From positions 1 through 32,528 of the forward strand of contig JAUIGR010000027.1 of the NCBI GenBank assembly GCA_030430025.1: 32,528 nucleotides of DNA, given 5' to 3'. The notes below the pieces were generated by a model that had not been told where the DNA came from, ran no database searches, and saw nothing but the letters and a program-made list of their open reading frames with translations. Positions within the stretch are counted from its first letter, which is position 1, and every line of letters begins with the position of its first letter. This stretch comes from Gammaproteobacteria bacterium. Its GTDB lineage: Bacteria; Pseudomonadota; Gammaproteobacteria; Xanthomonadales; Marinicellaceae. The translations under genes were made by a program, and so were the position numbers. Of the stretch, positions 24,629 through 32,528 are shown one piece after another.

Positions 24629-24983
24629 GTATTCAATATTGATTCAAACACCTGCTTGATAATTTTAATTTTAGCTCTCAGATCAGGTTATTAGTTAACA
24701 CTATTGAGTTAAATGCTGCTGGCACTACTTTTTTCCTATAACAAGGCAGAAGTCGTGATCTGTGGTTACTCCACATAAGTAGACTGATAACGCAGTTGTA
24801 AGGGAAAAAGCAGTCCAGACCCTAGATACAATCCGAGATTTGTAATCCATGAGCTGATTGGAACGCTGAGGTGTGTAAAAATATTTAAAAAACTTGACCA
24901 GTTTTTCAAAAAAAACATAATATAACGGACGGGGGAAATGTGTAGAGTGATAAATCCATCAAAATATTAACTGGAGGAATGCA
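24629..24983 (+). other. Intergenic region with a folded ~84-bp element and the protease promoter
   Basis: 355 bases without a gene. An inverted repeat of about 14 of 15 bases encloses 24728-24810: CTTTTTTCCTATAAC (24728-24742) and GTTGTAAGGGAAAAAG (24795-24810), with an inner TGTGG/CCACA hairpin (24761-24765, 24771-24775). A likely sigma-70 promoter follows: TTGACC (24894-24899) and TAATAT (24918-24923), spaced 18 bp. No open frame over 30 codons on either strand looks real. Confidence 0.5.
24894..24923 (+). promoter_or_regulatory. Putative sigma-70 promoter of the subtilase gene
   Basis: TTGACC, 18-bp A/T-rich spacer and TAATAT. The -10 lies about 60 bp before the TTG start codon. The TATAAC at 24921-24926 overlaps it as an alternative -10. 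Confidence 0.55.
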
Positions 24984-27900
24984 TTGAAACCTCAGCTTAA
25001 ACCCCTTGTTGCAGCCATCATAGTCTGTAACACAGCATCCGCCGACTTACCTCTAATAACCAGCCACACTCCAACAACGAAACAAATCAAAGAAGCCATA
25101 AATGACAACAGCTTGATTTTGGCAACAGGCATCTTTGACCCTAAAAATGAACAGTTGAATTTTCAAACTCAAGGCATTGTCGCTCACCCAGCCAAACACT
25201 ATGGTATCATTCAATTTGATCAAGGAGCTGTCCAACCAGATTGGCTGACAGCCCATGGATTTTCAATCATTCAGCATTTGAAAAATAATGCTTTTGTGGT
25301 CAATTGGCAAAAAACGGATCACTCCCTTTTAACTAAAAACAATAACATTCGCTGGTTCGGCCCATACCAAAGCGGCTTTAAAGTTTCACCTAATTTATGG
25401 AAAACACACCGAACTGTACAATCAGAATACCCAATAGAAATACAGACATTCAAGGATTATCCAGTAGAAAAGATACCTGATTTGATCAAAAAATTAATAC
25501 CTAACGCCCTTCCCATTGAACACACCATCCCTCGTACCGATCATCGAGCAGCCTTCAAGGTCTCAGCTGATGATCTTGATCAGGTTATTAATGTATTGGC
25601 ACAAAGTGAAGCTGTCCAATGGATTAACTTATACCGATATGGACGATTTTTTAATGAAGATGCTGTACCTGCCATTCAAGATACCAGCAGTAACCTCAAC
25701 GACCAAAGCATTTTTGACCATGGGATATATGGAACCGGACAAATTGTCGGAGTCGCAGATTCTGGTCTTGATCGTAATGAAGATTGGTTTGTTCATCACG
25801 ACAATGGCTCTATATTAACCACCGCCATGACTGATGCGGAAAACACTGTACCTCCACAAACAGGAACGATTCAACCGAACAATAAAGTCGTTGCTTACTG
25901 GGTCATGCCTGGTGCAGCTGCCTACGATCACCCTTCTGCCAGTTATCATGGCACCCATGTTACCGGTTCCATAGCAGGTGACAGTGCCAATCAAAATAAC
26001 GGCAGTGTCTCTTCTCCAACTCAATCAGGATACGATCCGGACGATGGCATGGCTCCTAATGCCCAAATATTATTCCAAGATATTGGTAATGATAATGGTG
26101 TAACAGGTCTTCTTGGTTCTTCTTCAATATGGCAACAAGCATATGATGGAGGGGCGCGAATTCACAGTAACAGCTATGGTTTTACTACATTAGGAGAATA
26201 TACATCCCCTGACCAAAATCTCGATCAAACGTTAAGAAGCCTAGAAAACATGATCATTCTTGTCGCTGCAGGCAATGATAATGGATTGAATAACAGTATA
26301 TCATCACCGGGGAACTCCAAGAACGGACTGACAGTTGGCGCTTTGGGCCATGGCAACAGCAGTTCTGTAGCAAGTTATTCCAATCGGGGGTTGACTGATG
26401 ATGGCCGGTTAAAACCTGACATTTCAGCAACAGGAACAGCAATCACTTCAGCAAGTGGTGACAGTAACAACTCTAATTCTATCGATTTAAACCCTTCCAA
26501 AAAGAACCTGAGTGGCACATCAATGTCAACTCCGATCACAGCTGGTGCTACAGCGCTGTTACGTCAATATTTCACCGATGGCTTTTACCCAAAAGGCAGT
26601 AAAAATTTAGCTGACCATTATCAACCAAGCGGATCATTGATGAAAGCTTTGTTATTGAATGGCTCTAACACAGACTCCGGCTTTAATTATCGGCATACAG
26701 GATGGGGACGACCCTGGCTTGATAACACATTGTACTTCAACGGCGATTCTAGAAAAATCAAATACTGGGATGTCACTCATCAAAGTGGCCTCAGCACAGG
26801 TGAATCCGCTACTTATTATGTAGATGTTTTGTCTGGAGAAGAATTCAGGGCGACGCTGACTTGGTATGACTTACCAGGACCAACAGGATCCGGCGTGACA
26901 CTGGTTAATGACCTTAATCTCACTGTTGTAGCACCGGATGGCACTTACTTAGGTAATCAGTTTGATGGTGCCATTCAGGCTGTTTCACAAACAGGAGGTT
27001 CCCCAGATACCATCAACACTGTTGAACAAGTGAGATTGACTAACCCACAATCAGGTACCTACGAAATTACTGTCTCAGCACCAGATGTTCCTGGTGATGG
27101 TGAATTTAGTTCAGACCGACAGGGTTATGCTTTGGTTGCTGGTGGTGCCCTAGGCAGTAATGCACCATTGATCATTGGGGATCCGACTGATCTGACTGTC
27201 GATAACAGTGACATCAACGGTATCGATTTAAGTTGGGTAGAAGCAAACAATGCAGATTATTATGAAATTTATCGTGCCAATGGCACTTGTCAAAATCATG
27301 AACCTGGTACCATGCGGCTGGTTGGACAAGCCACTACCACAGTATTTTCAGATGCCGACACCTATGGTGGTTATGATTTTGCCTACCAAATCAGAGCATT
27401 CAATGCAGATGATGCCAGCAATTTGAGTAACTGTGTAGATGCCATCTCTTCGCAAGTCTGTCCAATACCACCTGAATTTGATACGACATCCGCTCAAATC
27501 ACTCAAACTGTCAATGATCAATGTCAGATTTCAATCGGTTGGAATCAAGGCAGCAGCTTTTGCCCTAATGATCCTAATGTTTCATACCTCATTTATCGGG
27601 GTACTGAACACAATTTCATCCCATCAAATCAAAATCTGGTTGGCACAACAAACGACTCATCATTTGATGATACAACAGTCCTTGGAGGACAACCCTATTT
27701 TTACAGGATCACAGCAATTAATAACAATAATGAAACACCCTTCTCTCCTGAACTGGGTGGAATGGCAACAGGAACAACTTCTGCTCAAACAGGAACAATA
27801 ACTGATAATGTAGATGACAGCCTTTTGATGGCAACAGGTGGTGGGACTTGGTCTATCTCTAATGATCGAGCCAATAGCGGTTTATTGAGCTACAGAAGCA

Positions 27901-28385
27901 CATATGAAGGTGCTACAACATACACGAGTAATACCTGCGCTCGTATGTATTCGCCTGAAATCAGTATTCCAAACACAGGTAATCCAAGTATTGAGTATCA
28001 AGCTTGGTGGCAAATTGAAGCTCAGTGGGATGGTGTCGTGGTTGAAATTTCAACTGACGGAGGAAACAATTGGCAAGATTTACCACCAACAGGAGGTTAC
28101 CCAAGTGATTTCAGTTTAACACAAAATCCACCTATCAATGATTGCGGATATCCAAGCACTCAGGGTGCTTTTGGAGGTGCTTCTAATGGCTTTGAAGCGA
28201 TTGAACACGACTTAAGTAGCTATGCAGGGGAAACTGTTCTTATTCGTTGGAGCTTCTCAACTGATCCTGGTTATGAAGAAGAAGGCATGTACATTGATGA
28301 CATTAACTACATTGATGTCTACACAGCTAATCAATGTGGGGTGGACAGTGATTTGATTTTTAAAGATGGTTTTGATGAACTGTAA
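24984..28385 (+). CDS. Secreted S8 family serine peptidase (subtilase) with Fn3-like domains
   Basis: Large exported protease, 1133 residues. It starts at TTG, with GGAGG (24973-24977) six bases before; no usable ATG exists. Signal peptide is about 1-21 (KPLVAAIIVCNTASA), then a long propeptide-like region to about 225. The catalytic triad is Asp259 (VGVADSGLD), His322 (YHGTHVTGS) and Ser513 (SGTSMSTPITAGA). A PPC-like stretch (about 590-720; VTLVNDLNLTVVAPDGT) follows the catalytic domain, then two fibronectin-III-like regions (about 735-930, each with a cysteine pair), and a jelly-roll-like module (about 945-1115, MYIDDINYIDVYT). The protein ends CGVDSDLIFKDGFDEL, a short acidic tail that recurs in secreted proteins of related bacteria. 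Confidence 0.9.
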   Translation: MKPQLKPLVAAIIVCNTASADLPLITSHTPTTKQIKEAINDNSLILATGIFDPKNEQLNFQTQGIVAHPAKHYGIIQFDQGAVQPDWLTAHGFSIIQHLKNNAFVVNWQKTDHSLLTKNNNIRWFGPYQSGFKVSPNLWKTHRTVQSEYPIEIQTFKDYPVEKIPDLIKKLIPNALPIEHTIPRTDHRAAFKVSADDLDQVINVLAQSEAVQWINLYRYGRFFNEDAVPAIQDTSSNLNDQSIFDHGIYGTGQIVGVADSGLDRNEDWFVHHDNGSILTTAMTDAENTVPPQTGTIQPNNKVVAYWVMPGAAAYDHPSASYHGTHVTGSIAGDSANQNNGSVSSPTQSGYDPDDGMAPNAQILFQDIGNDNGVTGLLGSSSIWQQAYDGGARIHSNSYGFTTLGEYTSPDQNLDQTLRSLENMIILVAAGNDNGLNNSISSPGNSKNGLTVGALGHGNSSSVASYSNRGLTDDGRLKPDISATGTAITSASGDSNNSNSIDLNPSKKNLSGTSMSTPITAGATALLRQYFTDGFYPKGSKNLADHYQPSGSLMKALLLNGSNTDSGFNYRHTGWGRPWLDNTLYFNGDSRKIKYWDVTHQSGLSTGESATYYVDVLSGEEFRATLTWYDLPGPTGSGVTLVNDLNLTVVAPDGTYLGNQFDGAIQAVSQTGGSPDTINTVEQVRLTNPQSGTYEITVSAPDVPGDGEFSSDRQGYALVAGGALGSNAPLIIGDPTDLTVDNSDINGIDLSWVEANNADYYEIYRANGTCQNHEPGTMRLVGQATTTVFSDADTYGGYDFAYQIRAFNADDASNLSNCVDAISSQVCPIPPEFDTTSAQITQTVNDQCQISIGWNQGSSFCPNDPNVSYLIYRGTEHNFIPSNQNLVGTTNDSSFDDTTVLGGQPYFYRITAINNNNETPFSPELGGMATGTTSAQTGTITDNVDDSLLMATGGGTWSISNDRANSGLLSYRSTYEGATTYTSNTCARMYSPEISIPNTGNPSIEYQAWWQIEAQWDGVVVEISTDGGNNWQDLPPTGGYPSDFSLTQNPPINDCGYPSTQGAFGGASNGFEAIEHDLSSYAGETVLIRWSFSTDPGYEEEGMYIDDINYIDVYTANQCGVDSDLIFKDGFDEL

Positions 28386-28420
28386 AGCACTTATTCATAC
28401 TTTGTAGTGATGAAATCATA

Positions 28421-28455
28421 AGGATACACCCACTTAATTAATGCGGGTGTATCCT
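28421..28455. terminator. Hairpin between the subtilase and DUF4124 genes
   Basis: AGGATACACCC (28421-28431) and GGGTGTATCCT (28445-28455) are a perfect 11-bp inverted repeat with a 13-base loop. It lies between two convergent operons, but no T run follows on either strand, so it may be a transcript-stability hairpin or a Rho-linked end rather than a classical terminator. Confidence 0.5.
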
Positions 28456-28600
28456 CTGTAACATCATGATCGATGACTGTAACAGTCTGCTTCATATTAT
28501 ATAGATGACTATTTAACCAACGGTTCTTTAATCTTTGGTAAGTACAACCATTTTAAAAATTGTTTTATAACTTGAGTGACGCTCAAACCCTCATAAATCA

Positions 28601-29230
28601 CTATTCACTATCGATACCCATATACTTCCGATATTTTGCCAATTCACCATCATATTTCGTCATCGTCTCACCAATTTCGACTTTTTTATCCGCTATAAAC
28701 TGTTTTTGATACTCAATCTGCTCCTTGAGTTTATCAATCTGAGCTAAAAATGCTTGAGAAACAACTTGACCATTGCGTTCCCTATCAGCTGCACGTTTAA
28801 GTAAATCTTCATGATTCTTCTCCTGAATAACCAAATTCTCTTCAGCCATTTCAATGTTTCTAGTTAATGAATCTAAACGTTCCTGCTTCAATCTAATGAT
28901 TTGATCTTCTGAAGAATACGACTTCAAAATGGCATTACGCTCCTTTTCAAGCCTTTTAGCTTCCAACAACTTTTGCTCAGCTAACTCTTGGGCCTGCTTT
29001 AGCTCAGCAGCTTTCTGTAGCTTTTCTTCTGGAGTCAAATCACGATTGATACTTTCTGTTACTACACCTTGATCATTCATTTGTTCTCGAGCATATTTAT
29101 TATGCTCTGGTGGCACCTTATCACTATAATGCACTTTACCGTTTTCATCGACCCATTTATAAAGCTTGGCCGTTATTCCTGTACCAATAACCATAACCAA
29201 CAAAAAACTCATTAACACTCGCTCTTTCAT
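28601..29230 (-). CDS. DUF4124 domain protein with coiled coil
   Basis: Exported or membrane-anchored protein of unknown function. From the ATG at 29230 (after GAGG) it is 209 residues. A hydrophobic N-terminal helix (about 5-20) is followed by the DUF4124 motif YKWVDENGKVHYSDKVPPEH, then a long charged coiled-coil region (about 55-195) rich in K, E, Q and L heptads. The longer open frame to 29278 is an extension into the upstream gene. It starts 2 bp after the AmpE-like gene's stop, so the two are coupled. No catalytic motif is visible. Confidence 0.82.
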   Translation of the reverse strand: MKERVLMSFLLVMVIGTGITAKLYKWVDENGKVHYSDKVPPEHNKYAREQMNDQGVVTESINRDLTPEEKLQKAAELKQAQELAEQKLLEAKRLEKERNAILKSYSSEDQIIRLKQERLDSLTRNIEMAEENLVIQEKNHEDLLKRAADRERNGQVVSQAFLAQIDKLKEQIEYQKQFIADKKVEIGETMTKYDGELAKYRKYMGIDSE

Positions 29231-29232
29231 TT

Positions 29233-30042
29233 TTACCTCACTGAAAATAAAACCAGCAATGCAACAAACACAAGCCAAACAACCAACATTCGTTTCAACA
29301 CCGACAATGTAGTTCGCATCACTTGCATTGTTGTTTCTTCTTTGCTTTCTAATTCTTCATATTCAATATAATCATACATTGCGTCATACAAGTATTGACC
29401 TCGTAACTCTTGAATTGTTTGCCAATTTAAAAAAAGTTTACATTTTTTCCATACTTTTTCGAAATCAGTCGCCACCGCCAATGATAATGACATGACTATA
29501 ATGACAGGAAATTGCATCACTGAGAGCAATCGACTAGCCAAATAACACATGGATTGATCTGTATCAAATAACACATGTATGCGCTCACCTATCCGGTAAA
29601 CTAAAGCACCCCATAATCCAAAGAACAGATACCAAAAAAATACACCAAACCAACGATGCAATGCCGCGTCAGTCATCGCCCGAATTATGGTTTCGTGTTC
29701 ACTGTTGCTTCCTAATTTCAATTCTTTCAATAAAACATTGTCAGCCAAATCGCTATCCATAGCTTTCGGACCTAAGCACAAATAGAGAACAAAGACATGA
29801 ACCAATAAAAAGCAAGCACTGTGTGGATGTGGTGACTGAACCTCTAGCCATTCAACCAAAAACCAAAGCATTAACAATGGCAATATGATCATTACTAAAT
29901 AGCGAGACCAAGTGACATCAAGCTTAATTTCTTTCAATAAAAACCTATTGACTGATTTTAAAAAATCAAATGATAACAACCACTTTGGTTTTTCTACCCA
30001 ATGAAAAAGAGCAAAGGCAATAATGATAGCCAGTAATGTCAT
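29233..30042 (-). CDS. ampE: AmpE-like inner-membrane protein
   Basis: Polytopic protein, 269 residues, similar to AmpE/CobD-type regulators of beta-lactamase induction. Recognisable are the FALFHWVEKPKWLLS N-terminus, VHVFVLYLCLGPKAM, and ALHRWFGVFFWYLFFGLWGA with the RW..FW pattern typical of AmpE. Other helices lie at SRYLVMIILPLLMLWFLVEW, FPVIIVMSLSLAV and the C-terminal RMLVVWLVFVALLVLF. There is no ampD or ampC here. Its place between rlmD and a DUF4124 gene suggests an operon of loosely related functions. Assignment to AmpE is by similarity of pattern, not a proven function. Confidence 0.65.
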   Translation of the reverse strand: MTLLAIIIAFALFHWVEKPKWLLSFDFLKSVNRFLLKEIKLDVTWSRYLVMIILPLLMLWFLVEWLEVQSPHPHSACFLLVHVFVLYLCLGPKAMDSDLADNVLLKELKLGSNSEHETIIRAMTDAALHRWFGVFFWYLFFGLWGALVYRIGERIHVLFDTDQSMCYLASRLLSVMQFPVIIVMSLSLAVATDFEKVWKKCKLFLNWQTIQELRGQYLYDAMYDYIEYEELESKEETTMQVMRTTLSVLKRMLVVWLVFVALLVLFSVR

Positions 30043-30091
30043 AATAACCGAATAATAAAGTAAAGATAATCTTTACATCATTGTACCACGT

Positions 30092-31414
30092 TCAAGGTCT
30101 TGAAAAAATCGCCATCGATTCAACATGTGAAGTATGAGGAAACATATCCATAACACCCGCTTTATCCAGTGTAAATCCCAGTTCATTAACCAGTCGGTCT
30201 GTATCCCTAGCCAAACTGGCAGGATGACAGGATATGTAAACCAGCGTTTTAGCTGGCGTGGCGGCAATCAGTGGCAAAACTTCCCAGGCTCCGCTTCTCG
30301 GTGGATCAATTAATACTTTTGTAAATGGTTGTTTAAACCAAGTGGACTGACTATGATTTTTTGTTAAATCCGCACAATGGAATGACGCATTCAAATCATT
30401 TATAGCAGCATTGTATCCAGCCCGCTCTACTAAACGTTCATCACCCTCAACACCAACGACCTGAGCAGCAATTTGGGCCATGGGCAAAGTAAAATTACCC
30501 AATCCACAAAATAAATCCAAAACCACATCTTCCCTTTGAATAGCCATGGCATCGAGCGCCTGATGGATCATTTTTTCATTCATTTTCCGATTAACCTGGA
30601 TAAAATCATTGGGTAAAAAGTGATAACGAATACCAAAATGATCTAAAGAAAAAAACAATTGTTTATCGAGATAAGGTATCAATGGCTTGACAGTATCAGG
30701 TCCTTTAGATTGCAGAAAAAACATCAAATCTCGATCAGAGCCAAAAGATTTAACCAAAGTAAAATCTTCATCAGACAAGGGTCTCAAATGCCTAATAATA
30801 ATAGAAATTCCATTATCGCCTAATGAACATTCAAGTTGTGGAATAAATGCTTTAACAGACAGTCTTGCTATCATCTCAGACAAAGGTTTGATTAAGTCAG
30901 CCAGTGGCTTCTCCAATACTTCACAAAAATCCATTCTGGCAACAAATCGGCCATTTTTCTCGCGAAAACCGACCAACACCTCTTCTCGTGCTTTAACCCA
31001 CTTAACACTCAAACGCGCTCGTCTGCGGTACTGCCAATGAACATCAGTAAGTGGTGACAGCCATTCTTTAGGCATCACCTTGGCCATTTTCAACAGGTTA
31101 CTCTTGAGTGTATTGAACTTAAAGTCAATCTGCTTATCCTCAGCCAAATGCATCACAGTACATCCATTACAAACCTGATAAAATGTACACTTAGGAGTAA
31201 TTCTATCAGGAGATGAGTCAATGATTTGTTGTGCTATGGCTTCATTAAAACGCCTAGTCTTTCGCGTTAGTTTGGCCCACACTCGCTCACCAGGTAAGGC
31301 ATTTTGCACAAAGACCACTTTATCGTTCCATTTCGCCACTCCTCTTCCATCATGACTTAAATCCTCTATCACCATTTCAATAGGCTCTTGAGGTAATTTC
31401 CTTGATCTTGCCAT
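30092..31414 (-). CDS. rlmD: 23S rRNA (uracil-1939-C5)-methyltransferase RlmD
   Basis: SAM-dependent methyltransferase that modifies U1939 of 23S rRNA. 440 residues is the normal length. The N-terminal TRAM domain has EMVIEDLSHDGRGVAKW, and the [4Fe-4S]-type cysteines are Cys76, Cys82, Cys85 (CTFYQVCNGC) and Cys164 (RMDFCEVL). The SAM motifs are DLFCGLGNFTLPMA and VGVEGDERL, followed by DPPRSGA and the catalytic Cys396 in VYISCHPASLARD. The C-terminal SHVESMAIFSRP is conserved. It follows the DUF1318 gene by 23 bp and precedes the AmpE-like gene by 49 bp. Confidence 0.96.
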   Translation of the reverse strand: MARSRKLPQEPIEMVIEDLSHDGRGVAKWNDKVVFVQNALPGERVWAKLTRKTRRFNEAIAQQIIDSSPDRITPKCTFYQVCNGCTVMHLAEDKQIDFKFNTLKSNLLKMAKVMPKEWLSPLTDVHWQYRRRARLSVKWVKAREEVLVGFREKNGRFVARMDFCEVLEKPLADLIKPLSEMIARLSVKAFIPQLECSLGDNGISIIIRHLRPLSDEDFTLVKSFGSDRDLMFFLQSKGPDTVKPLIPYLDKQLFFSLDHFGIRYHFLPNDFIQVNRKMNEKMIHQALDAMAIQREDVVLDLFCGLGNFTLPMAQIAAQVVGVEGDERLVERAGYNAAINDLNASFHCADLTKNHSQSTWFKQPFTKVLIDPPRSGAWEVLPLIAATPAKTLVYISCHPASLARDTDRLVNELGFTLDKAGVMDMFPHTSHVESMAIFSRP

Positions 31415-31437
31415 TTAGTTGATATTTTTTAAGCGCT

Positions 31438-32043
31438 TTATTTAGTCTGCCATTGACCTGCTTCGTTTTGATATTTCCAGCCTGATTTAGCTTGTTTTGT
31501 CCATTGTTTGACAAAAGCCTCACGGATCTGATCTTCCCACTCTGGATGGCCGTTAGCTACCGCAATTTCTCGATACAAAGCGTCTCGATCACGATTTTCA
31601 TCAGCAACCAGCTTGTTAACCACTTGCCTATCTTTTAAACCCAAACTTGATGCATCAACAACAGCAACCAAACCAGCATTGGTAAAACCTACTGCTTGAT
31701 TATCTAAAAAAGGCTTCAAACTATTCTCATAACGTCCTTTGATCCGATCACGCAAAACTGTAATCGCAGGAGAAGAAACATTGATATCTGCCTCTTGAGC
31801 ATGCGCTGTGCTAATAATCCAACTCACTGGATTAACATGCTTGACAATGGTTTTTAACATGGGCATCAAAGCACCCTGTTCATTACTGGCTTCTGGTTCT
31901 TTACCAGTATTTTGATCATCACCTAAAATGTCTTTCACTACTTCTTCAGCAGCAGACTCCACTTCGGCCGCTGGAAAATACACATTGATAGTGACACAAG
32001 CCGCCACCAGAGCGAAACAAACCATCAATATAGACTTTTTCAT
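31438..32043 (-). CDS. DUF1318/YdbL-family lipoprotein
   Basis: Envelope protein of unknown function, 201 residues. A lipobox-like signal ends LVAAC (Cys16, Val at +2), followed by VTINVYFPAAEVESAAEEVV. A middle linker (about 45-85) ends in ISTAHAQEAD, which looks like a second signal-peptidase site. The DUF1318 core runs from about 92: SPAITVLRDRIKGRYENSLK, GLVAVVDASSLGLKDRQVVN and IAVANGHPEWEDQIREAFVK, ending in GWKYQNEAGQWQTK. It is the first gene of the probable DUF1318-rlmD-ampE-DUF4124 operon. Confidence 0.85.
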   Translation of the reverse strand: MKKSILMVCFALVAACVTINVYFPAAEVESAAEEVVKDILGDDQNTGKEPEASNEQGALMPMLKTIVKHVNPVSWIISTAHAQEADINVSSPAITVLRDRIKGRYENSLKPFLDNQAVGFTNAGLVAVVDASSLGLKDRQVVNKLVADENRDRDALYREIAVANGHPEWEDQIREAFVKQWTKQAKSGWKYQNEAGQWQTK

Positions 32044-32135
32044 AAAAACCTCTGAAGTTCAAATGCTTGCATTATAAATCAAGTCAGTGAATCTGTGCTG
32101 AATGTTATTATTCAACTTTTAATTTGGTCTATTAA

Positions 32136-32294
32136 TTAGTCAGTCTTGAAAAAGTCCCTCCTGGCCTTTTTCAGCATCGGTCAAACAATACTGAAACACA
32201 AAAGTGTGATTTTAGTGATGCTTTTTGACCTTACTTGGGCCTGGCTTATTCAAGGTGAACACTCCCAAGTACCATACCTCGACCAGAAAACTGC
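32136..32294 (+). repeat. Structured dispersed repeat, copy 5 (decayed left half)
   Basis: TTAGTCAGTCTTGAAAAAG and the next ~150 bases follow the left half of the family, including the CTTTTTCAG hairpin, the GGTCAAA...TTTTTGACC pairing and CTCGACCAGAAAA. Many changes have broken the second and third hairpins, and similarity stops near 32294. It seems an older, truncated copy. Confidence 0.8.
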
Positions 32295-32438
32295 TCACAA
32301 GACAAATATCAGCTTAAGCATGAGATTTATCTTAATGAGATCTTTGCATAAGTCAAAAATTTATGAAAATTTGAACTTCTTTTCCGTTAATTAACGATGG
32401 TCTTGGTGTTCTTTTATAAATATTTGAGGAGTTATACC

Positions 32439-32528
32439 ATGAGAATACCATTACAACTGTCTTTGTGTCTGCTGTTAACATCATTCAGTCTACAGTCCTT
32501 GGCCGGAACTTTTCAAGGTTCAGGTTTT
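32439..32528 (+). CDS. Exported protein, N-terminal fragment
   Basis: GAGGAG (32426-32431), seven bases before the ATG, is a good ribosome binding site. The thirty codons present encode a typical signal peptide: a short basic start (MRIPL), a hydrophobic core (LSLCLLLTSFSL) and a likely cleavage site SLA/G. The reading frame is open at the window edge, so the identity of the mature protein is unknown. Confidence 0.75.
   Translation, partial: MRIPLQLSLCLLLTSFSLQSLAGTFQGSGF

Noticed and set aside
24979-24987. ATG at 24979 as the start of the subtilase
   Set aside because: It reads ATG CAT TGA, ending at once and out of frame, and lies only one base from the GGAGG. The in-frame TTG at 24984 has proper spacing.

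Overview
This AT-rich window (by eye about 40% GC) looks like chromosome of a Gram-negative gammaproteobacterium. The evidence is RlmD, an AmpE-like protein, DUF1318/YdbL, DUF4124 and DUF2937 proteins, lipoproteins with lipoboxes, and an Hvf-type copper-peptide operon. A Marinicella-like lineage would fit the gene mix and the secreted protease ending in an IFxDGF tail, but I cannot prove that from sequence alone. There is no phage, plasmid, CRISPR array, rRNA or tRNA that I can see.

Layout. 1-236: right part of a dispersed structured repeat. 537-3851: pdhA-pdhB-E2, a pyruvate dehydrogenase operon with overlapping genes and a clear terminator, but no E3 gene. 4058-6754: an hvfA-hvfB-hvfC-hvfX operon. 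Its precursor carries eleven EGKCG cores in 45-bp tandem repeats, and the other genes are a DUF692 multinuclear iron oxygenase, a DUF2063 partner and a DoxX membrane protein. 7146-10363 (minus): a YtrA-type GntR regulator, an ABC ATPase, its permease and an OpgC-like acyltransferase, joined by short start/stop overlaps and fronted by a promoter embedded in a dyad operator. 10842-11366 (minus): a PduO-type cobalamin adenosyltransferase, divergent from gcvT-gcvH-gcvPA (11450-14265). gcvPB is not in the window. 14379-16739: DUF2937, VanW-like and cyclophilin genes. 16924-19519: an exported M20 amidohydrolase and a lipoprotein lipase/LCAT-like hydrolase. 19528-22306 (minus): an SRPBCC protein and a long RecQ. 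22538-24583: an exported M13 metalloprotease. 24984-28385: a large secreted subtilase. 28601-32043 (minus): DUF1318 lipoprotein, rlmD, an AmpE-like gene and a DUF4124 protein, probably one transcript. 32439 to the end: start of an exported protein.

The strongest unexplained signal is a repeat family of about 311 bp. There are three full copies, one copy cut by the window edge, one decayed copy and one solo end. The copies have inverted ends and a series of internal hairpins. One helix shows a two-sided compensatory change between copies, so the base pairing itself seems to be preserved. Copies sit 2-32 nt behind stop codons and may act as transcript ends or RNA-stability elements as well as being mobile. 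The Hvf operon is the most notable biochemical system. It belongs to a recently described family of copper-binding modified peptides, and this precursor has an unusually regular, high-copy repeat array.
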